Of a DNA stretch of 64,000 bases, positions 44,734-53,727 are shown one piece after another. A model generated the notes under the pieces. It was not told the DNA's origin. It did no database searches and was given only the letters and a program-made list of their open reading frames with translations. Both the position numbers and the translations under genes were made by a program. The first letter of the stretch is position 1, and each line of letters opens with the position of its first letter. Origin of the DNA: an uncultured bacterium (GTDB lineage Bacteria; Nitrospirota; Thermodesulfovibrionia; Thermodesulfovibrionales; Thermodesulfovibrionaceae); the NCBI GenBank assembly GCA_937998865.1, contig CALLBR010000029.1:1-64000 (forward strand), read 5' to 3'.

Positions 44734-46360
44734 AAAAGTTAATTCTCTTCTTAAAAAAGAGAAAGGTACTATCAGGAAGGATCCAGGTGGTAAAATAAAA
44801 GTTTGCCTCCTTTATCCAAACATTTATAGGATTGGTATAGGTAATTTAGGTTTCCAGACAGTTTATAGACTCTTCAATGAGAGAAAAGATGTAGTTTGTG
44901 AACGAGGTTTTCTTCCTTCTGAAGAAGATTTGAAGGAATACGAGAATAAAGCGCTTTTTTCCTATGAGTCAAAGATCCCTCTTTATGAATTTGATATTAT
45001 AGCTTTTAGCTTAAGTTTTGAAAACGATTATCCAAATATTATTAAAATTCTTCAGCTTTCAAAAATACCCACCTTAAGAGCAGAAAGAAAGTCCTTTCAT
45101 CCTTTAGTAATAGCTGGTGGAGTAGCATGTTTTTCTAATCCTGAACCTTTTTCTGAGATTTTTGATGTAATTTTCATTGGAGAAAGTGAAGCATTAATTC
45201 ATGTTTTTTTAGATAAGTATGTTAGCATAAAAAATTCTTCTTACGAAAAGGATTTTAAAGATAATTTAAAAAGGGAACTTATAAAATTAGAAGGTTTTTA
45301 TATCCCGGAAGCTTATGAGGAGTTAACTGATAGTACTGGAAAAATCTATGAAAGAAAAATTTTATGGAGCAATGCACCCACTAAAATAAAAAAGGTTTAT
45401 TGCAAGGATTTCCATGACAAATTCAGTTTTTCACAAATAATTACAGATGCCTCCATTTTTTCCAATATGTATTTAGTTGAGACAATGAGAGGTTGTCCTT
45501 TTCGTTGCCGCTTTTGCTTAATAGGCTATGTTTACAATCCTGTTCGCAAAGCCTCCATTGAAAAATTAAAGATAAAACTTAATGATTTTGATGATTCACA
45601 GAAAAAAACAATAGGACTTATTGCTCCATCTATCTCTGTCTATGAGGAGATAGGAGATTTAATAAAAAAGGAGAATATTGAGCTTTCCTTTACTTCTTTG
45701 AGAGCAGATGAGTTAACCATGAGAATTATTGATAATTTTCCTAAGAGAAGAACGATTACTTTAGCTCCTGAAGCAGGTTCGGAAAGGCTCAGAAGAGTTT
45801 TAAAAAAGGGGATTTCAGAGGAAGGTTTCTTAAGAATTGTAGAGAAAATTGAAAAAAAGGGAATCGAAAATCTTAAACTTTACTTTATGATAGGATTGCC
45901 TCTTGAAAGAGAGGAAGATATAGACGAAATTGTCAAATTCATAAAAAAATTGAGGACAATTTTCTCAAGAAAAATAATAGCAAGCATAAGCATTTTTGTT
46001 CCAAAACCTCATACTCCTTTTCAATGGCATAGGATGGATGACTTTGATGTTGTAAGGGAGAAATTAAAAAAACTAAAAAGAGATTCCTTGAAGATTAAAG
46101 GAGTAAATCTCTTGCATGAAGTTCCTAAATATGCTTATATGGAAGGTTATTTCTCAAGGGGGAACAGAAGTGCTTTGTCTGTAATAAAGAGAGTTTCAGA
46201 TGGCGAAAATTTCGGTAAAATATTAGAAGAAGTTGAAAGTCAACTATATTCACAAAGGAATTATCAAGATATTTTGCCGTGGGATTTCATTGAACACGAG
46301 GGAATAACAAAGGAACTTTTATGGAAAGAATATAAAAAGGCCTTATCCTTCTTTGATTAG
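44717..46360 (+). CDS. Radical SAM protein with B12-binding-type N-terminus, function unknown
   Basis: A 547-residue protein. Residues up to about 200 resemble the cobalamin-binding-type domain that precedes many radical SAM cores (KVCLLYPNIYRIGIGNLG, LVIAGGVACFSNPEPF, FIGESEALI). The 4Fe-4S motif is RGCPFRCRFCLIGY near residue 260. TLAPEAGSERLRRVLKKGIS and YFMIGLPLEREEDIDEI belong to the Elp3-like barrel. It is the terminal gene of the dcw cluster, starting inside ftsZ. The family (TIGR03960-like radical SAM) has no settled role, and its coupling to ftsZ is notable. It ends overlapping waaA by 18 bases. Confidence 0.85.
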   Translation: MRKIIEKVNSLLKKEKGTIRKDPGGKIKVCLLYPNIYRIGIGNLGFQTVYRLFNERKDVVCERGFLPSEEDLKEYENKALFSYESKIPLYEFDIIAFSLSFENDYPNIIKILQLSKIPTLRAERKSFHPLVIAGGVACFSNPEPFSEIFDVIFIGESEALIHVFLDKYVSIKNSSYEKDFKDNLKRELIKLEGFYIPEAYEELTDSTGKIYERKILWSNAPTKIKKVYCKDFHDKFSFSQIITDASIFSNMYLVETMRGCPFRCRFCLIGYVYNPVRKASIEKLKIKLNDFDDSQKKTIGLIAPSISVYEEIGDLIKKENIELSFTSLRADELTMRIIDNFPKRRTITLAPEAGSERLRRVLKKGISEEGFLRIVEKIEKKGIENLKLYFMIGLPLEREEDIDEIVKFIKKLRTIFSRKIIASISIFVPKPHTPFQWHRMDDFDVVREKLKKLKRDSLKIKGVNLLHEVPKYAYMEGYFSRGNRSALSVIKRVSDGENFGKILEEVESQLYSQRNYQDILPWDFIEHEGITKELLWKEYKKALSFFD

Positions 46361-47611
46361 ATTGTTTAATAATTCCAGAGTCTTTTCTGCAGCTCCCCTA
46401 TTCCTCTGTAGGATTTCATGGGCTTTTCTCCCTAAATTTTGACTAAATTCAGAATCAGAGATAAGTTTTTTCATTATTTCTGGAAAAGAAGCTTTATCTA
46501 TAATTAGGCAGGCTTTCTCTTTTGCAAATTCCTCAATGAAAGGAAAATTATTCATATGGGGACCACATATGATAGGTTTTTTCCAATAAGCAGGCTCTAA
46601 AGGATTTTGACCGCCATGGGGAATAAAACTACCTCCTATTATTGCTATATCACATATTCTATAGAGAGAACCAAGAATTCCAATCTTATCAACAAGAATT
46701 ATATTTGCTTCATTATCATCTTTTAGTTTTGAGCAGAATTCCGATAATTTGAAGAGAGAGATTTTTCTCTTCATTGTAGAGAGTTTTTTTTCGATAAGAA
46801 TTCTTACTTCTTCAAATCTCTCTGGGTGTCGTGGCGCTATAAGGAGCGTGCCTTTCAATTTAAGATTTAAAAAAACTTCTAAAATCATTTCCTCTTCTGG
46901 ATAATGGGTACTTCCTGCCAAAATAACAGGCTTTGGAATATCATTTTCCCATTCAAAATTCATTTTTTCTAATTCAATATCAAATTTTAAATTACCTGTA
47001 ACATATAATTTTTCTTCATGAGCACCAAGCTTGATAAATCTATATCTGTAGGATTCATTCTGTATGCAGATTAAAGTAAGCTTTCTTATTATGGGCTCCA
47101 TGAAAAACTTTAATTTTTTATAACCCGCGAAAGATTTATCACTCAATCTTCCGTTTATGAGAATTACGGGAAATTTTTTTGAAGCAATCCATATTAGATT
47201 GGGCCAAAGCTCTGTTTCTGTGAGAATTAATGCCTTTGGATTAAAAGTTTTAATGGTTCTTTCTATTACAGAGGGCATATCAAAGGGAAGATAAATTATA
47301 GTTACAGAGAAGTCTTTAAATCTCTGAGCAGCCACCTTTTGACCAGTATCAGTAATTGTGCTTAATAGGATTTCATATTCTTGCGATAATTTTTTTATTA
47401 ATGAAGATACCGCTATCACTTCTCCCACAGATACGGCATGAAACCAGATTTTAGGTTTTGGATTTGAATTTTTTTTGCTGAAAAATCCAAACTTTTCTCT
47501 TAACCATCTGTTTCTTAATTCTTTTGGCCTCTTTAGATATTCCTGGGGCAACAAAAATATAATGAAAATTGAATAAAGAAAGGTATATATCAGCAGAATA
47601 AATCTAAACAT
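46343..47611 (-). CDS. waaA: 3-deoxy-D-manno-octulosonic acid transferase
   Basis: Adds Kdo to lipid A precursor at the inner membrane, 422 residues. An N-terminal membrane anchor (about 3-22) is followed by GT30 features: RWLREKFGFF, the acceptor site WFHAVSVGEVIA, TETELWPNLIW, INGRLSDKSFAGYK, and IIGGSFIPHGGQNPLEPAYWKKP for CMP-Kdo binding. It overlaps lpxB by 22 bases. Together with lpxB this is the lipid A-Kdo branch. Confidence 0.96.
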   Translation of the reverse strand: MFRFILLIYTFLYSIFIIFLLPQEYLKRPKELRNRWLREKFGFFSKKNSNPKPKIWFHAVSVGEVIAVSSLIKKLSQEYEILLSTITDTGQKVAAQRFKDFSVTIIYLPFDMPSVIERTIKTFNPKALILTETELWPNLIWIASKKFPVILINGRLSDKSFAGYKKLKFFMEPIIRKLTLICIQNESYRYRFIKLGAHEEKLYVTGNLKFDIELEKMNFEWENDIPKPVILAGSTHYPEEEMILEVFLNLKLKGTLLIAPRHPERFEEVRILIEKKLSTMKRKISLFKLSEFCSKLKDDNEANIILVDKIGILGSLYRICDIAIIGGSFIPHGGQNPLEPAYWKKPIICGPHMNNFPFIEEFAKEKACLIIDKASFPEIMKKLISDSEFSQNLGRKAHEILQRNRGAAEKTLELLNNLIKEG

Positions 47612-48735
47612 AGCCTACTTACTTCCTTTGATGCTTCTTTTTTTTGAAAATGAGTACTTATACTTTTAAGAAAGTTGATTATTTGGTTTCTGTATTGAAA
47701 GTCCTCTATTAATTTATACATTTCTTCAGATATTCTCTCCACCTTTAGGTCTTGAATAAATTCAGGAACTCTCACAGAGTTTATCTTTAAGAAGTCAGCA
47801 ATTACATTAGGCAAGGAGATGTGTTTTACTCCCCTTATTAAGATTTTTCCAACTAGATAGGATAAAGGATTAACTTTATACACTACAATCATTGGAATGT
47901 TAAGAAGGGTTGCCTGCAAGGTGGCAGTACCAGAAGTGATAACTGCAAGGTCACTCATAGCAAGGGAAGTAAAGGCTTGTTCCTTAATCACTGTAACATT
48001 GCTTTTCTGCCTTATCTTGTTCATAAATTTATAAGGAAATTCAATGTTTGGGGCTTTTGGAATGATAAAATGAAACTTATTCTTATCAAATAATTCAATG
48101 ATATTTACCATTAGAGGCATTTTTCTTATTATCTCTGAAGGTCTACTACCGGGCATGAGGGTTATTACTTTACCTTTTGAGATTTTAAATTTTTCTCTCA
48201 ATCTCTCTTTTATATCTTCAGTTAAAGATGTATCTCCTAATTCTTTTTTCATAATTTCATACATGGGATGACCCACATATTTAACAGGAATTTTAGCCTC
48301 TCTATAAAAATGTTCTTCAAAGGGTAAAATCACAGCCATGTAATCTACATATTTTTTTAATAGCTTTATTCTACTTCTTCTCCATGCCCATATTTGAGGG
48401 CTTACATAATAAAGTACTTTTTTGCCTAAGGCTTTTGCTTTTTTGGCAAGTTTAAGATTGAAATCAGGAAAATCTATCAGTATTAAGCCATCTATTTCCT
48501 TAAGAGTTTCTTCAGCTTTTTTGAAGTTTTCTTTTAATTTCCTTATTTGTCCAAAAATCTCAAATAATCCGAAAGCATTAGTAATATGAGCAATTAGATC
48601 TACTCCAGCCTCTTTCATATGTTTTCCGCCAATCCCTAAAAGTTGAAAATTCTTTTTTAAATGACTTGCAAGAAGAGCTCCATAGAGTTCACCTGATGTC
48701 TCGCCACTTAATATTAAGAGTTTTCTTTGAGGCAT
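47590..48735 (-). CDS. lpxB: Lipid-A-disaccharide synthase
   Basis: GT19 enzyme of 381 residues joining UDP-2,3-diacyl-GlcN with lipid X. ILSGETSGELYGALLASHL, GIGGKHMKEAGVDL, YYVSPQIWAWRRSRIK, LPFEEHFYREAKIPVKYVGHP and LMPGSRPSEI are typical. Overlaps of 22 bases occur with both neighbours (waaA downstream and the aminotransferase upstream), a strong sign of translational coupling in a lipid A operon. Confidence 0.97.
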   Translation of the reverse strand: MPQRKLLILSGETSGELYGALLASHLKKNFQLLGIGGKHMKEAGVDLIAHITNAFGLFEIFGQIRKLKENFKKAEETLKEIDGLILIDFPDFNLKLAKKAKALGKKVLYYVSPQIWAWRRSRIKLLKKYVDYMAVILPFEEHFYREAKIPVKYVGHPMYEIMKKELGDTSLTEDIKERLREKFKISKGKVITLMPGSRPSEIIRKMPLMVNIIELFDKNKFHFIIPKAPNIEFPYKFMNKIRQKSNVTVIKEQAFTSLAMSDLAVITSGTATLQATLLNIPMIVVYKVNPLSYLVGKILIRGVKHISLPNVIADFLKINSVRVPEFIQDLKVERISEEMYKLIEDFQYRNQIINFLKSISTHFQKKEASKEVSRLCLDLFC

Positions 48736-49817
48736 CTTCTTATAATTTGGGATATTTCAAAGACTTCTTCCTCAGGAATTTCAGGATAAATTGGAAGAGC
48801 AAGGATTTCTTTTGAAACATCCTCTGCAATAGGAAAGTCTTTAGGCTTGTAACCAAGAAATGCTAAGGCAGGCTGTAAATGCATGGGTACAGGATAATAA
48901 ATCACTGATGGAATTCCATAATTTTTTAAAGTTTCTTGAATTTTTTCTCTTTCTTTTGAGCGGATACAGTAGAGATGATAGACATGATAACTATTTTCCA
49001 TTTCCTTAGGTGTAATAACTGCTTCATTAAGATACTTATTGTAAAGTTCAGCTTTTTTTCTTCTCATCTCGTTGTATTTATCCACATACTTAATTTTAAC
49101 TCTTAAAATACCTGCCTGAATTTCATCAAGTCTTGAATTTATTCCAATCTCTTTGTGAATATATTTTCCTGATGATCCGTGGTTTCTCAATATTCTAATT
49201 TTCTCTGCTAATTCAGGATTATTTGTTACAATCATTCCTCCATCACCATAGCATCCGAGATTTTTGCTTGGATAGAAACTGAAACAGCCCAAATGGCCTA
49301 AGCTTCCCACTTTTTTATTTTTAAAAGTTGCACCAAAGGCTTGAGCAGCATCTTCAATAACCCAAAGACCATATTTATTGGCAATGGAATTTATTTTTTC
49401 CATGTTTGCAGGACATCCGAAAATATGGACAGGTATTATAGCCTTCGTGTTTGGGGTGATTTTCGCTTCAATTTTGTCAGGATCAATATTATAAGTTTTT
49501 TCTTCAATATCCACAAAGACAGGCTTTGCCCCTACATAAATTATTGCCTCAACAGTGGCAAAGAAGGTAAAGGGAGTAGTTATTACTTCATCCCCTTTTC
49601 CGATATTTAGAGCTTTTAAAGCCAAATGAAGAGCATCAGTTCCAGAGGCTACGCCAACAGCCTCCTTAACCTGAAGATAATCTTCAATTTCCTCTTCCAA
49701 GGCTTTAACATTATCTCCTAATATATAGTGAGAACTTTCAAGAATTTCATTTATGCATTTTATTATTTCATCTTTAATGCTTATATACTGAGATTTTAGA
49801 TCAATGAATGGTTTCAT
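48714..49817 (-). CDS. DegT/DnrJ/EryC1 aminotransferase, GnnB-like candidate
   Basis: PLP sugar aminotransferase of 367 residues. MKPFIDLKSQYISIKDEI opens the family domain. GVASGTDALHLALKAL, EDAAQAFGATFKNKKVGS and the PLP lysine in SFYPSKNLGCYGDGG are present. The ATG at 49817 is chosen over 49832 because GGAGGG lies just upstream of it. The setting, after a Gfo/Idh dehydrogenase and before lpxB, suggests GnnB, which makes UDP-GlcNAc3N from the 3-keto sugar for an amide-linked lipid A. WbpE-like or other sugar transaminases are alternatives. Confidence 0.88.
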   Translation of the reverse strand: MKPFIDLKSQYISIKDEIIKCINEILESSHYILGDNVKALEEEIEDYLQVKEAVGVASGTDALHLALKALNIGKGDEVITTPFTFFATVEAIIYVGAKPVFVDIEEKTYNIDPDKIEAKITPNTKAIIPVHIFGCPANMEKINSIANKYGLWVIEDAAQAFGATFKNKKVGSLGHLGCFSFYPSKNLGCYGDGGMIVTNNPELAEKIRILRNHGSSGKYIHKEIGINSRLDEIQAGILRVKIKYVDKYNEMRRKKAELYNKYLNEAVITPKEMENSYHVYHLYCIRSKEREKIQETLKNYGIPSVIYYPVPMHLQPALAFLGYKPKDFPIAEDVSKEILALPIYPEIPEEEVFEISQIIRRCLKENS

Positions 49818-50748
49818 CTGCTGTCCCTCCATTTATTTTCCTTATGATTTTCAAGACTTCTATTATCTCATCAGGCGTGGGAGCAATCTTAGAGAGAGTT
49901 TTCTTTCTCACACAATTAAGAAAATCTCTTATTTCTTCAAATAAAGGCTGTTTATCCCTCTCTTTTACCTCTATTTCTTTTAAGTTTCCCTTTCCATCAA
50001 TTCTCATTATTGTCTTTTTTATTAAATCTGCATGAATTGTAAAATCTTCCTCAATAATGGAGAAAATTCTTTGATAATCAAAATTTATCCTGCTTGCAGT
50101 AAGAGTTGTTTTCAAAATTTTACTGTCTACCTCCAATTCAAGCCAGACAGTAGCAAAATCATATTTATCTGTGATTAACCTTTTAGTAAAGGCTTTTAAA
50201 TCTATTAACTTTAAATTCCCTCTTGTTTTTAGAATTTTCCAGATTAAATCAAGGTCATGTATCATTAAATCAAAGGTTACAGCTGTGTCAGTAGCTCTCC
50301 CTAAGAAGGGAGAGAGTCTTTGGGCAGATATAAATAGGGGATTGTTTATGTGTTCCATCAAAGTTTTGATAACTGGGTTAAATCTCTCTATTAATCCTAC
50401 TTGAAAAATTATCCCTTTCTGGAGAGCTTTTTTTATCAAAAATGAGGCTTCCTGAGGATTTTCAGTTATAGGTTTTTCTATGAAAATGTTTTTTTCTGCT
50501 TCAATTAACTTCTCTGCAATTTCTGAATGCGTGTGCGTGGGAGTAACTATAAAAAATGTTTCTGCTTTGTCAAGTAGATACCTATAATCTTGAGTTACTT
50601 TTAATCCAAATTGATAGGCAATTTCATTAGCTCTGTTAATATCTTTATCTACAATTCCTACAATTTCTGTATCTTCCATTTGAAGGAGAGTTTTAATGTG
50701 TCTTTGTCCAAAATAACCTGCTCCTATGACTGCTACTTTATGTTTCAT
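49801..50748 (-). CDS. Gfo/Idh/MocA oxidoreductase, GnnA-like candidate
   Basis: NAD(P)-dependent sugar dehydrogenase of 315 residues. It has a Rossmann domain VAVIGAGYFGQRHIKTLL, the FIEKPITE motif with the catalytic lysine, and a C-terminal sheet domain (TFDLMIHDLDLIW). Next to a sugar aminotransferase and lpxB it fits GnnA, which oxidises the 3-position of UDP-GlcNAc. The enzyme class is sure and the substrate is inferred from context. It overlaps the aminotransferase by 17 bases and the siroheme gene by 11. Confidence 0.88.
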   Translation of the reverse strand: MKHKVAVIGAGYFGQRHIKTLLQMEDTEIVGIVDKDINRANEIAYQFGLKVTQDYRYLLDKAETFFIVTPTHTHSEIAEKLIEAEKNIFIEKPITENPQEASFLIKKALQKGIIFQVGLIERFNPVIKTLMEHINNPLFISAQRLSPFLGRATDTAVTFDLMIHDLDLIWKILKTRGNLKLIDLKAFTKRLITDKYDFATVWLELEVDSKILKTTLTASRINFDYQRIFSIIEEDFTIHADLIKKTIMRIDGKGNLKEIEVKERDKQPLFEEIRDFLNCVRKKTLSKIAPTPDEIIEVLKIIRKINGGTADETIH

Positions 50749-51376
50749 TGATAATTTTATCTATCTCCTCCTTTGTTTTTTTGAAACCTTTTTGTCTCAA
50801 AATTGACACAATTTCTCTTGAGGCTATTTTTTTAAAAATTTTTTTTCTCCTTTTTTGATTAAGGATTTTTCCTTTTAATTCTTTTCGGAGTTTCTTTAGA
50901 TATTTTAAGTATAATGCAAAATCTTTGCCATAAAAATTTTTAATTTCTCCCTTAATAGTTTTACTAATTGCTGGGAAATTAGTAGAAATAGCTATAGTAA
51001 GATCTCCTTTTTGGAGAATTGAAGGGACAATATATCTTATATTGTTAGTCCTTGCTTGAATTGAAAGATTCTCTACAGGATTTACTAAAAAAGGAGCATC
51101 TCTTAATATCTGTTCATTTACAGTAGTGTCTGAAGTGGCTGCTACAACTAATAATGCATCCTTTATATCATTAATTGAATATGATTTTTGAATGTAAGAG
51201 ATTTTTTTTAATTCAACAAGTTTTTTTATTCCCTCAGTTATATCAGGACTTATGACAACAACTCTTGCTCCATATTTAAGAAGAGTTTTAATCTTTCTTT
51301 CAGCAACAGCTCCGCCTCCCACCACAACACACTTTTTGTCATGTATGTTAATAAAGATAGGGAAAAGATTTGACAT
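50738..51376 (-). CDS. Precorrin-2 dehydrogenase / sirohydrochlorin ferrochelatase (CysG N-terminal type)
   Basis: Siroheme synthase of the Met8/CysG-B type, 212 residues. FPIFINIHDKKCVVVGGGAVAERKIKTLL is the NAD site. LVVAATSDTTVNEQI, PSILQKGDLTIAISTNFPAISK and the conserved Asp/Asn region LVNPVEN follow. Siroheme is the cofactor of sulfite reductases, consistent with a sulfate reducer. In such organisms the same precorrin route also feeds alternative heme synthesis. Unusually it is coupled to lipid A genes by an 11-base overlap. No SAM methyltransferase domain is attached. Confidence 0.9.
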   Translation of the reverse strand: MSNLFPIFINIHDKKCVVVGGGAVAERKIKTLLKYGARVVVISPDITEGIKKLVELKKISYIQKSYSINDIKDALLVVAATSDTTVNEQILRDAPFLVNPVENLSIQARTNNIRYIVPSILQKGDLTIAISTNFPAISKTIKGEIKNFYGKDFALYLKYLKKLRKELKGKILNQKRRKKIFKKIASREIVSILRQKGFKKTKEEIDKIINET

Positions 51377-51392
51377 CTAATGTTATGTTATT

Positions 51393-52139
51393 TTAATCCT
51401 TTAGTTTTTTTGTATAGGGGCTGTCAGGAAACTTTTCTCTAAGCATCATAGAATATTGGTTTACTTTATCAGAAATTTCCAATTTTTTATAGGAATCTAC
51501 GAGTAAATAGAGTGTTTCATCAAGATTTTTAAAATCAGGATATTCTTTTAGAATTCCTTCAAGTCTTCCAATTGCTGCTTTATAGGACCCTTTTTTGTGA
51601 TAGAATTTTCCAATTAATAATTCTCCTTCTGCTATAATATTCCTGCATTTTTGAATTCTCAGAGGAAGAATTTCTCCATAGGGATGTCTTGGATACATTT
51701 CCTGAAGCTTAAGAAATTCCTCAAGAGCTTTTTTAGCATTACCGGCTCCCCTTTCTGCGCTTTCTATTTGTCTGAAATAAGCCATTCCAATGCTGTATTG
51801 AGCATAGGGTGCATAAGTAGATTCAGGATATAGTTCAATAAACCTTCTATATTCAGTGACAGCAAGCTCAGTTTCATCTTCTTTAAGATAGGAGTCAGCT
51901 ATTTTAAGTTGGGCAATAGGTGCATATTCCTTTGCTGATTCTCTATTTTTTATTTCGAGCAGAAGTTTTCTTGCTTCTTCAAATTCTTTTTTTGCGATTA
52001 ATTCATCAGCTTTTTTAAGATATGCTACAGGATCAAATTCATCTTTTTTAAGGGAAGTTTTTCCACCACAGCCAGTTATGATAACAAATAGACAAATTAT
52101 AAGGCTTAGGGAAACAAAAGATTCAATATTCTTTAACAT
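51393..52139 (-). CDS. bamD: Outer membrane assembly lipoprotein BamD
   Basis: Lipoprotein of the Bam complex for beta-barrel insertion, 248 residues. The signal peptide ends in lipobox ITGC (Cys24). TPR repeats follow, with BamD-specific YPESTYAPYAQYSIGMAYFR, YPRHPYGEILPLRIQKCR, EGELLIGKFYHKKGSYKAAI and RLEGILKEYPDF. The ATG at 52139 is chosen over 52178 because AGAGGTG precedes it and the signal peptide then has normal length. It is transcribed after the acylphosphatase gene. Confidence 0.9.
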   Translation of the reverse strand: MLKNIESFVSLSLIICLFVIITGCGGKTSLKKDEFDPVAYLKKADELIAKKEFEEARKLLLEIKNRESAKEYAPIAQLKIADSYLKEDETELAVTEYRRFIELYPESTYAPYAQYSIGMAYFRQIESAERGAGNAKKALEEFLKLQEMYPRHPYGEILPLRIQKCRNIIAEGELLIGKFYHKKGSYKAAIGRLEGILKEYPDFKNLDETLYLLVDSYKKLEISDKVNQYSMMLREKFPDSPYTKKLKD

Positions 52140-52155
52140 AAATAACACCTCTTTT

Positions 52156-52431
52156 TTAAACAGTTTTTTTAATTTCAAAATCAGTTAATCCCTCACTTTT
52201 TTCCCAAATTATTTCAATACTATCAACCTTTGCATGAGGTGGACCTTCTTTACATCTTTCTATGGCAATAGATATTTTATCTTCATCTCCCTCAAAGACT
52301 GCCTCAACTCTACCATCTCGTAAATTTCTTACCCAACCTTTTAATCCTAAGGATTCTGCTACATCTTTTGTAAATGCTCTATAGAAAACACCTTGGACTC
52401 TACCACTTATGAAAAGATGGGCTCTTTTCAT
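52156..52431 (-). CDS. acyP: Acylphosphatase
   Basis: Hydrolyses acyl phosphates, 91 residues, cytosolic. The phosphate loop [11 protein letters not shown] with catalytic arginine and the catalytic asparagine in [18 protein letters not shown] are intact. It lies between the M48 protease and bamD in a minus-strand operon, 12 bases after the protease gene's stop, with GGAGG upstream. Stand-alone acylphosphatases are common in thermophiles. The physiological substrate is unclear. Confidence 0.95.
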   Translation of the reverse strand: MKRAHLFISGRVQGVFYRAFTKDVAESLGLKGWVRNLRDGRVEAVFEGDEDKISIAIERCKEGPPHAKVDSIEIIWEKSEGLTDFEIKKTV

Positions 52432-52443
52432 CTTTTACCTCCT

Positions 52444-53727
52444 TTAGTAACCACGCAGAATTCTAATTCTTCTCTCAGCATCAGGTTCCCAACCTCTTTT
52501 ACCATCAGAAAGTTTCAGGGCTGTAATTAAATTATCAAGTGCTTCTCTTTTATTTCCTACTTGGTGATAGTCCACTCCGAGATAATAATAAAGATCTGGA
52601 TTATCACTTACCAATTTTTTTGCTATCTCAAGGGTATTGATGCTTGCATTCCATTGATTTAATTTATTTTGGGCAATACCTTTTATTAGCATGGGATTAA
52701 AATATAAGCTATCAAGCATTATTGCTTTATCAGCATTGTATATTGCTTCAGTGTATTTTTGAAGGTTTAGATAAACTAAAGCACGATAAGTATAAGCCTG
52801 ATTGCTTCCAAAAATTTCAATTGCTTTATTAAGAAAAATTAAGGCTTGGTTGTAATTTTTCTGCTTAATATATTTTTTAGCCTCTTCCACATAATTATAT
52901 GATTCGTTGGTTGAATTTATCAAGGCTTTAATTCTACTAAATTCTGCACTATTCTGTCTTAAGCCTCTAAATCCTCCATATTGGTCAGAAATCATTTTTT
53001 TTACATTTTTTATCCTTGTATCTGGCAAAGGATGAGTGCTTAGCCACTCAACTGACCTACCTCTTTCAAGAGATTTGAATTTTTCAAACATACTAATAAG
53101 ACCTCTGGGATCATAACCAGCCTCATAAGTATATCTTACTCCTAAGGCATCAGCTTCGTTTTCTTGGTCACGGCTATATTTGAGCTGAAGAAGTCCTGCA
53201 GAGACTTGGGCTAAACTCATTACTGCGGAGGCATAATCGCTACCTTGTAAAGCAATGCTCAGAATGCCAAGTAGGAAATTCATTCCATAAGTTTTCTCAA
53301 GAAATTTCGCGTGATGTCTTGCATTAATATGGCCTAATTCATGGGCAAGAACTCCTACGAGTTCGCTTTCATTTTCCATTTTGAGTAAAATTCCTCTTGT
53401 AATAAAGACTGGTCCTCCGGGTAGAGCAAAAGCATTTATATCAGAGGAATTTACTATATAAAACTGATAATTTACTCTTCTATGAGTAACAGTAGCTATT
53501 TTAGAACCTAAATTTCTAATGTAGTCTTGAACTTCTCTGTCAGGATATAAACCATCGTTTTCATTTATGGCTGAAGGAATAATCTTACGTCCAATTTCAA
53601 TCTCATGTTCAGTGGAAAGTATGGTATATGTTTTTTTCCCTGATAGGGGATCCACTTCAGCTACACAAGAATAGAAAAAAATTGACAGTATACTTAAAAC
53701 AAAAATTTTAAAATATTTCTTCTTCAT
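52444..53727 (-). CDS. M48-family metalloprotease lipoprotein with TPR repeats (BepA/YfgC-like)
   Basis: Periplasmic zinc protease of 427 residues. A short signal peptide ends in FYSC (Cys21, probable lipobox). The M48 domain carries HELGHINARHH with zinc ligands and catalytic Glu, then NEADALGVRY with the third ligand. From about residue 290 several TPR units follow (AEKAI-like IFLNKAIEIFG, YLNLQKYTEAIYNADKAI, YYLGVDYHQVGNKREALDNL). BepA-type proteins oversee outer-membrane protein assembly, matching bamD nearby. A TTG at 53733 is an alternative start. ATG 53727 with AGAGA upstream is preferred. Confidence 0.9.
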   Translation of the reverse strand: MKKKYFKIFVLSILSIFFYSCVAEVDPLSGKKTYTILSTEHEIEIGRKIIPSAINENDGLYPDREVQDYIRNLGSKIATVTHRRVNYQFYIVNSSDINAFALPGGPVFITRGILLKMENESELVGVLAHELGHINARHHAKFLEKTYGMNFLLGILSIALQGSDYASAVMSLAQVSAGLLQLKYSRDQENEADALGVRYTYEAGYDPRGLISMFEKFKSLERGRSVEWLSTHPLPDTRIKNVKKMISDQYGGFRGLRQNSAEFSRIKALINSTNESYNYVEEAKKYIKQKNYNQALIFLNKAIEIFGSNQAYTYRALVYLNLQKYTEAIYNADKAIMLDSLYFNPMLIKGIAQNKLNQWNASINTLEIAKKLVSDNPDLYYYLGVDYHQVGNKREALDNLITALKLSDGKRGWEPDAERRIRILRGY

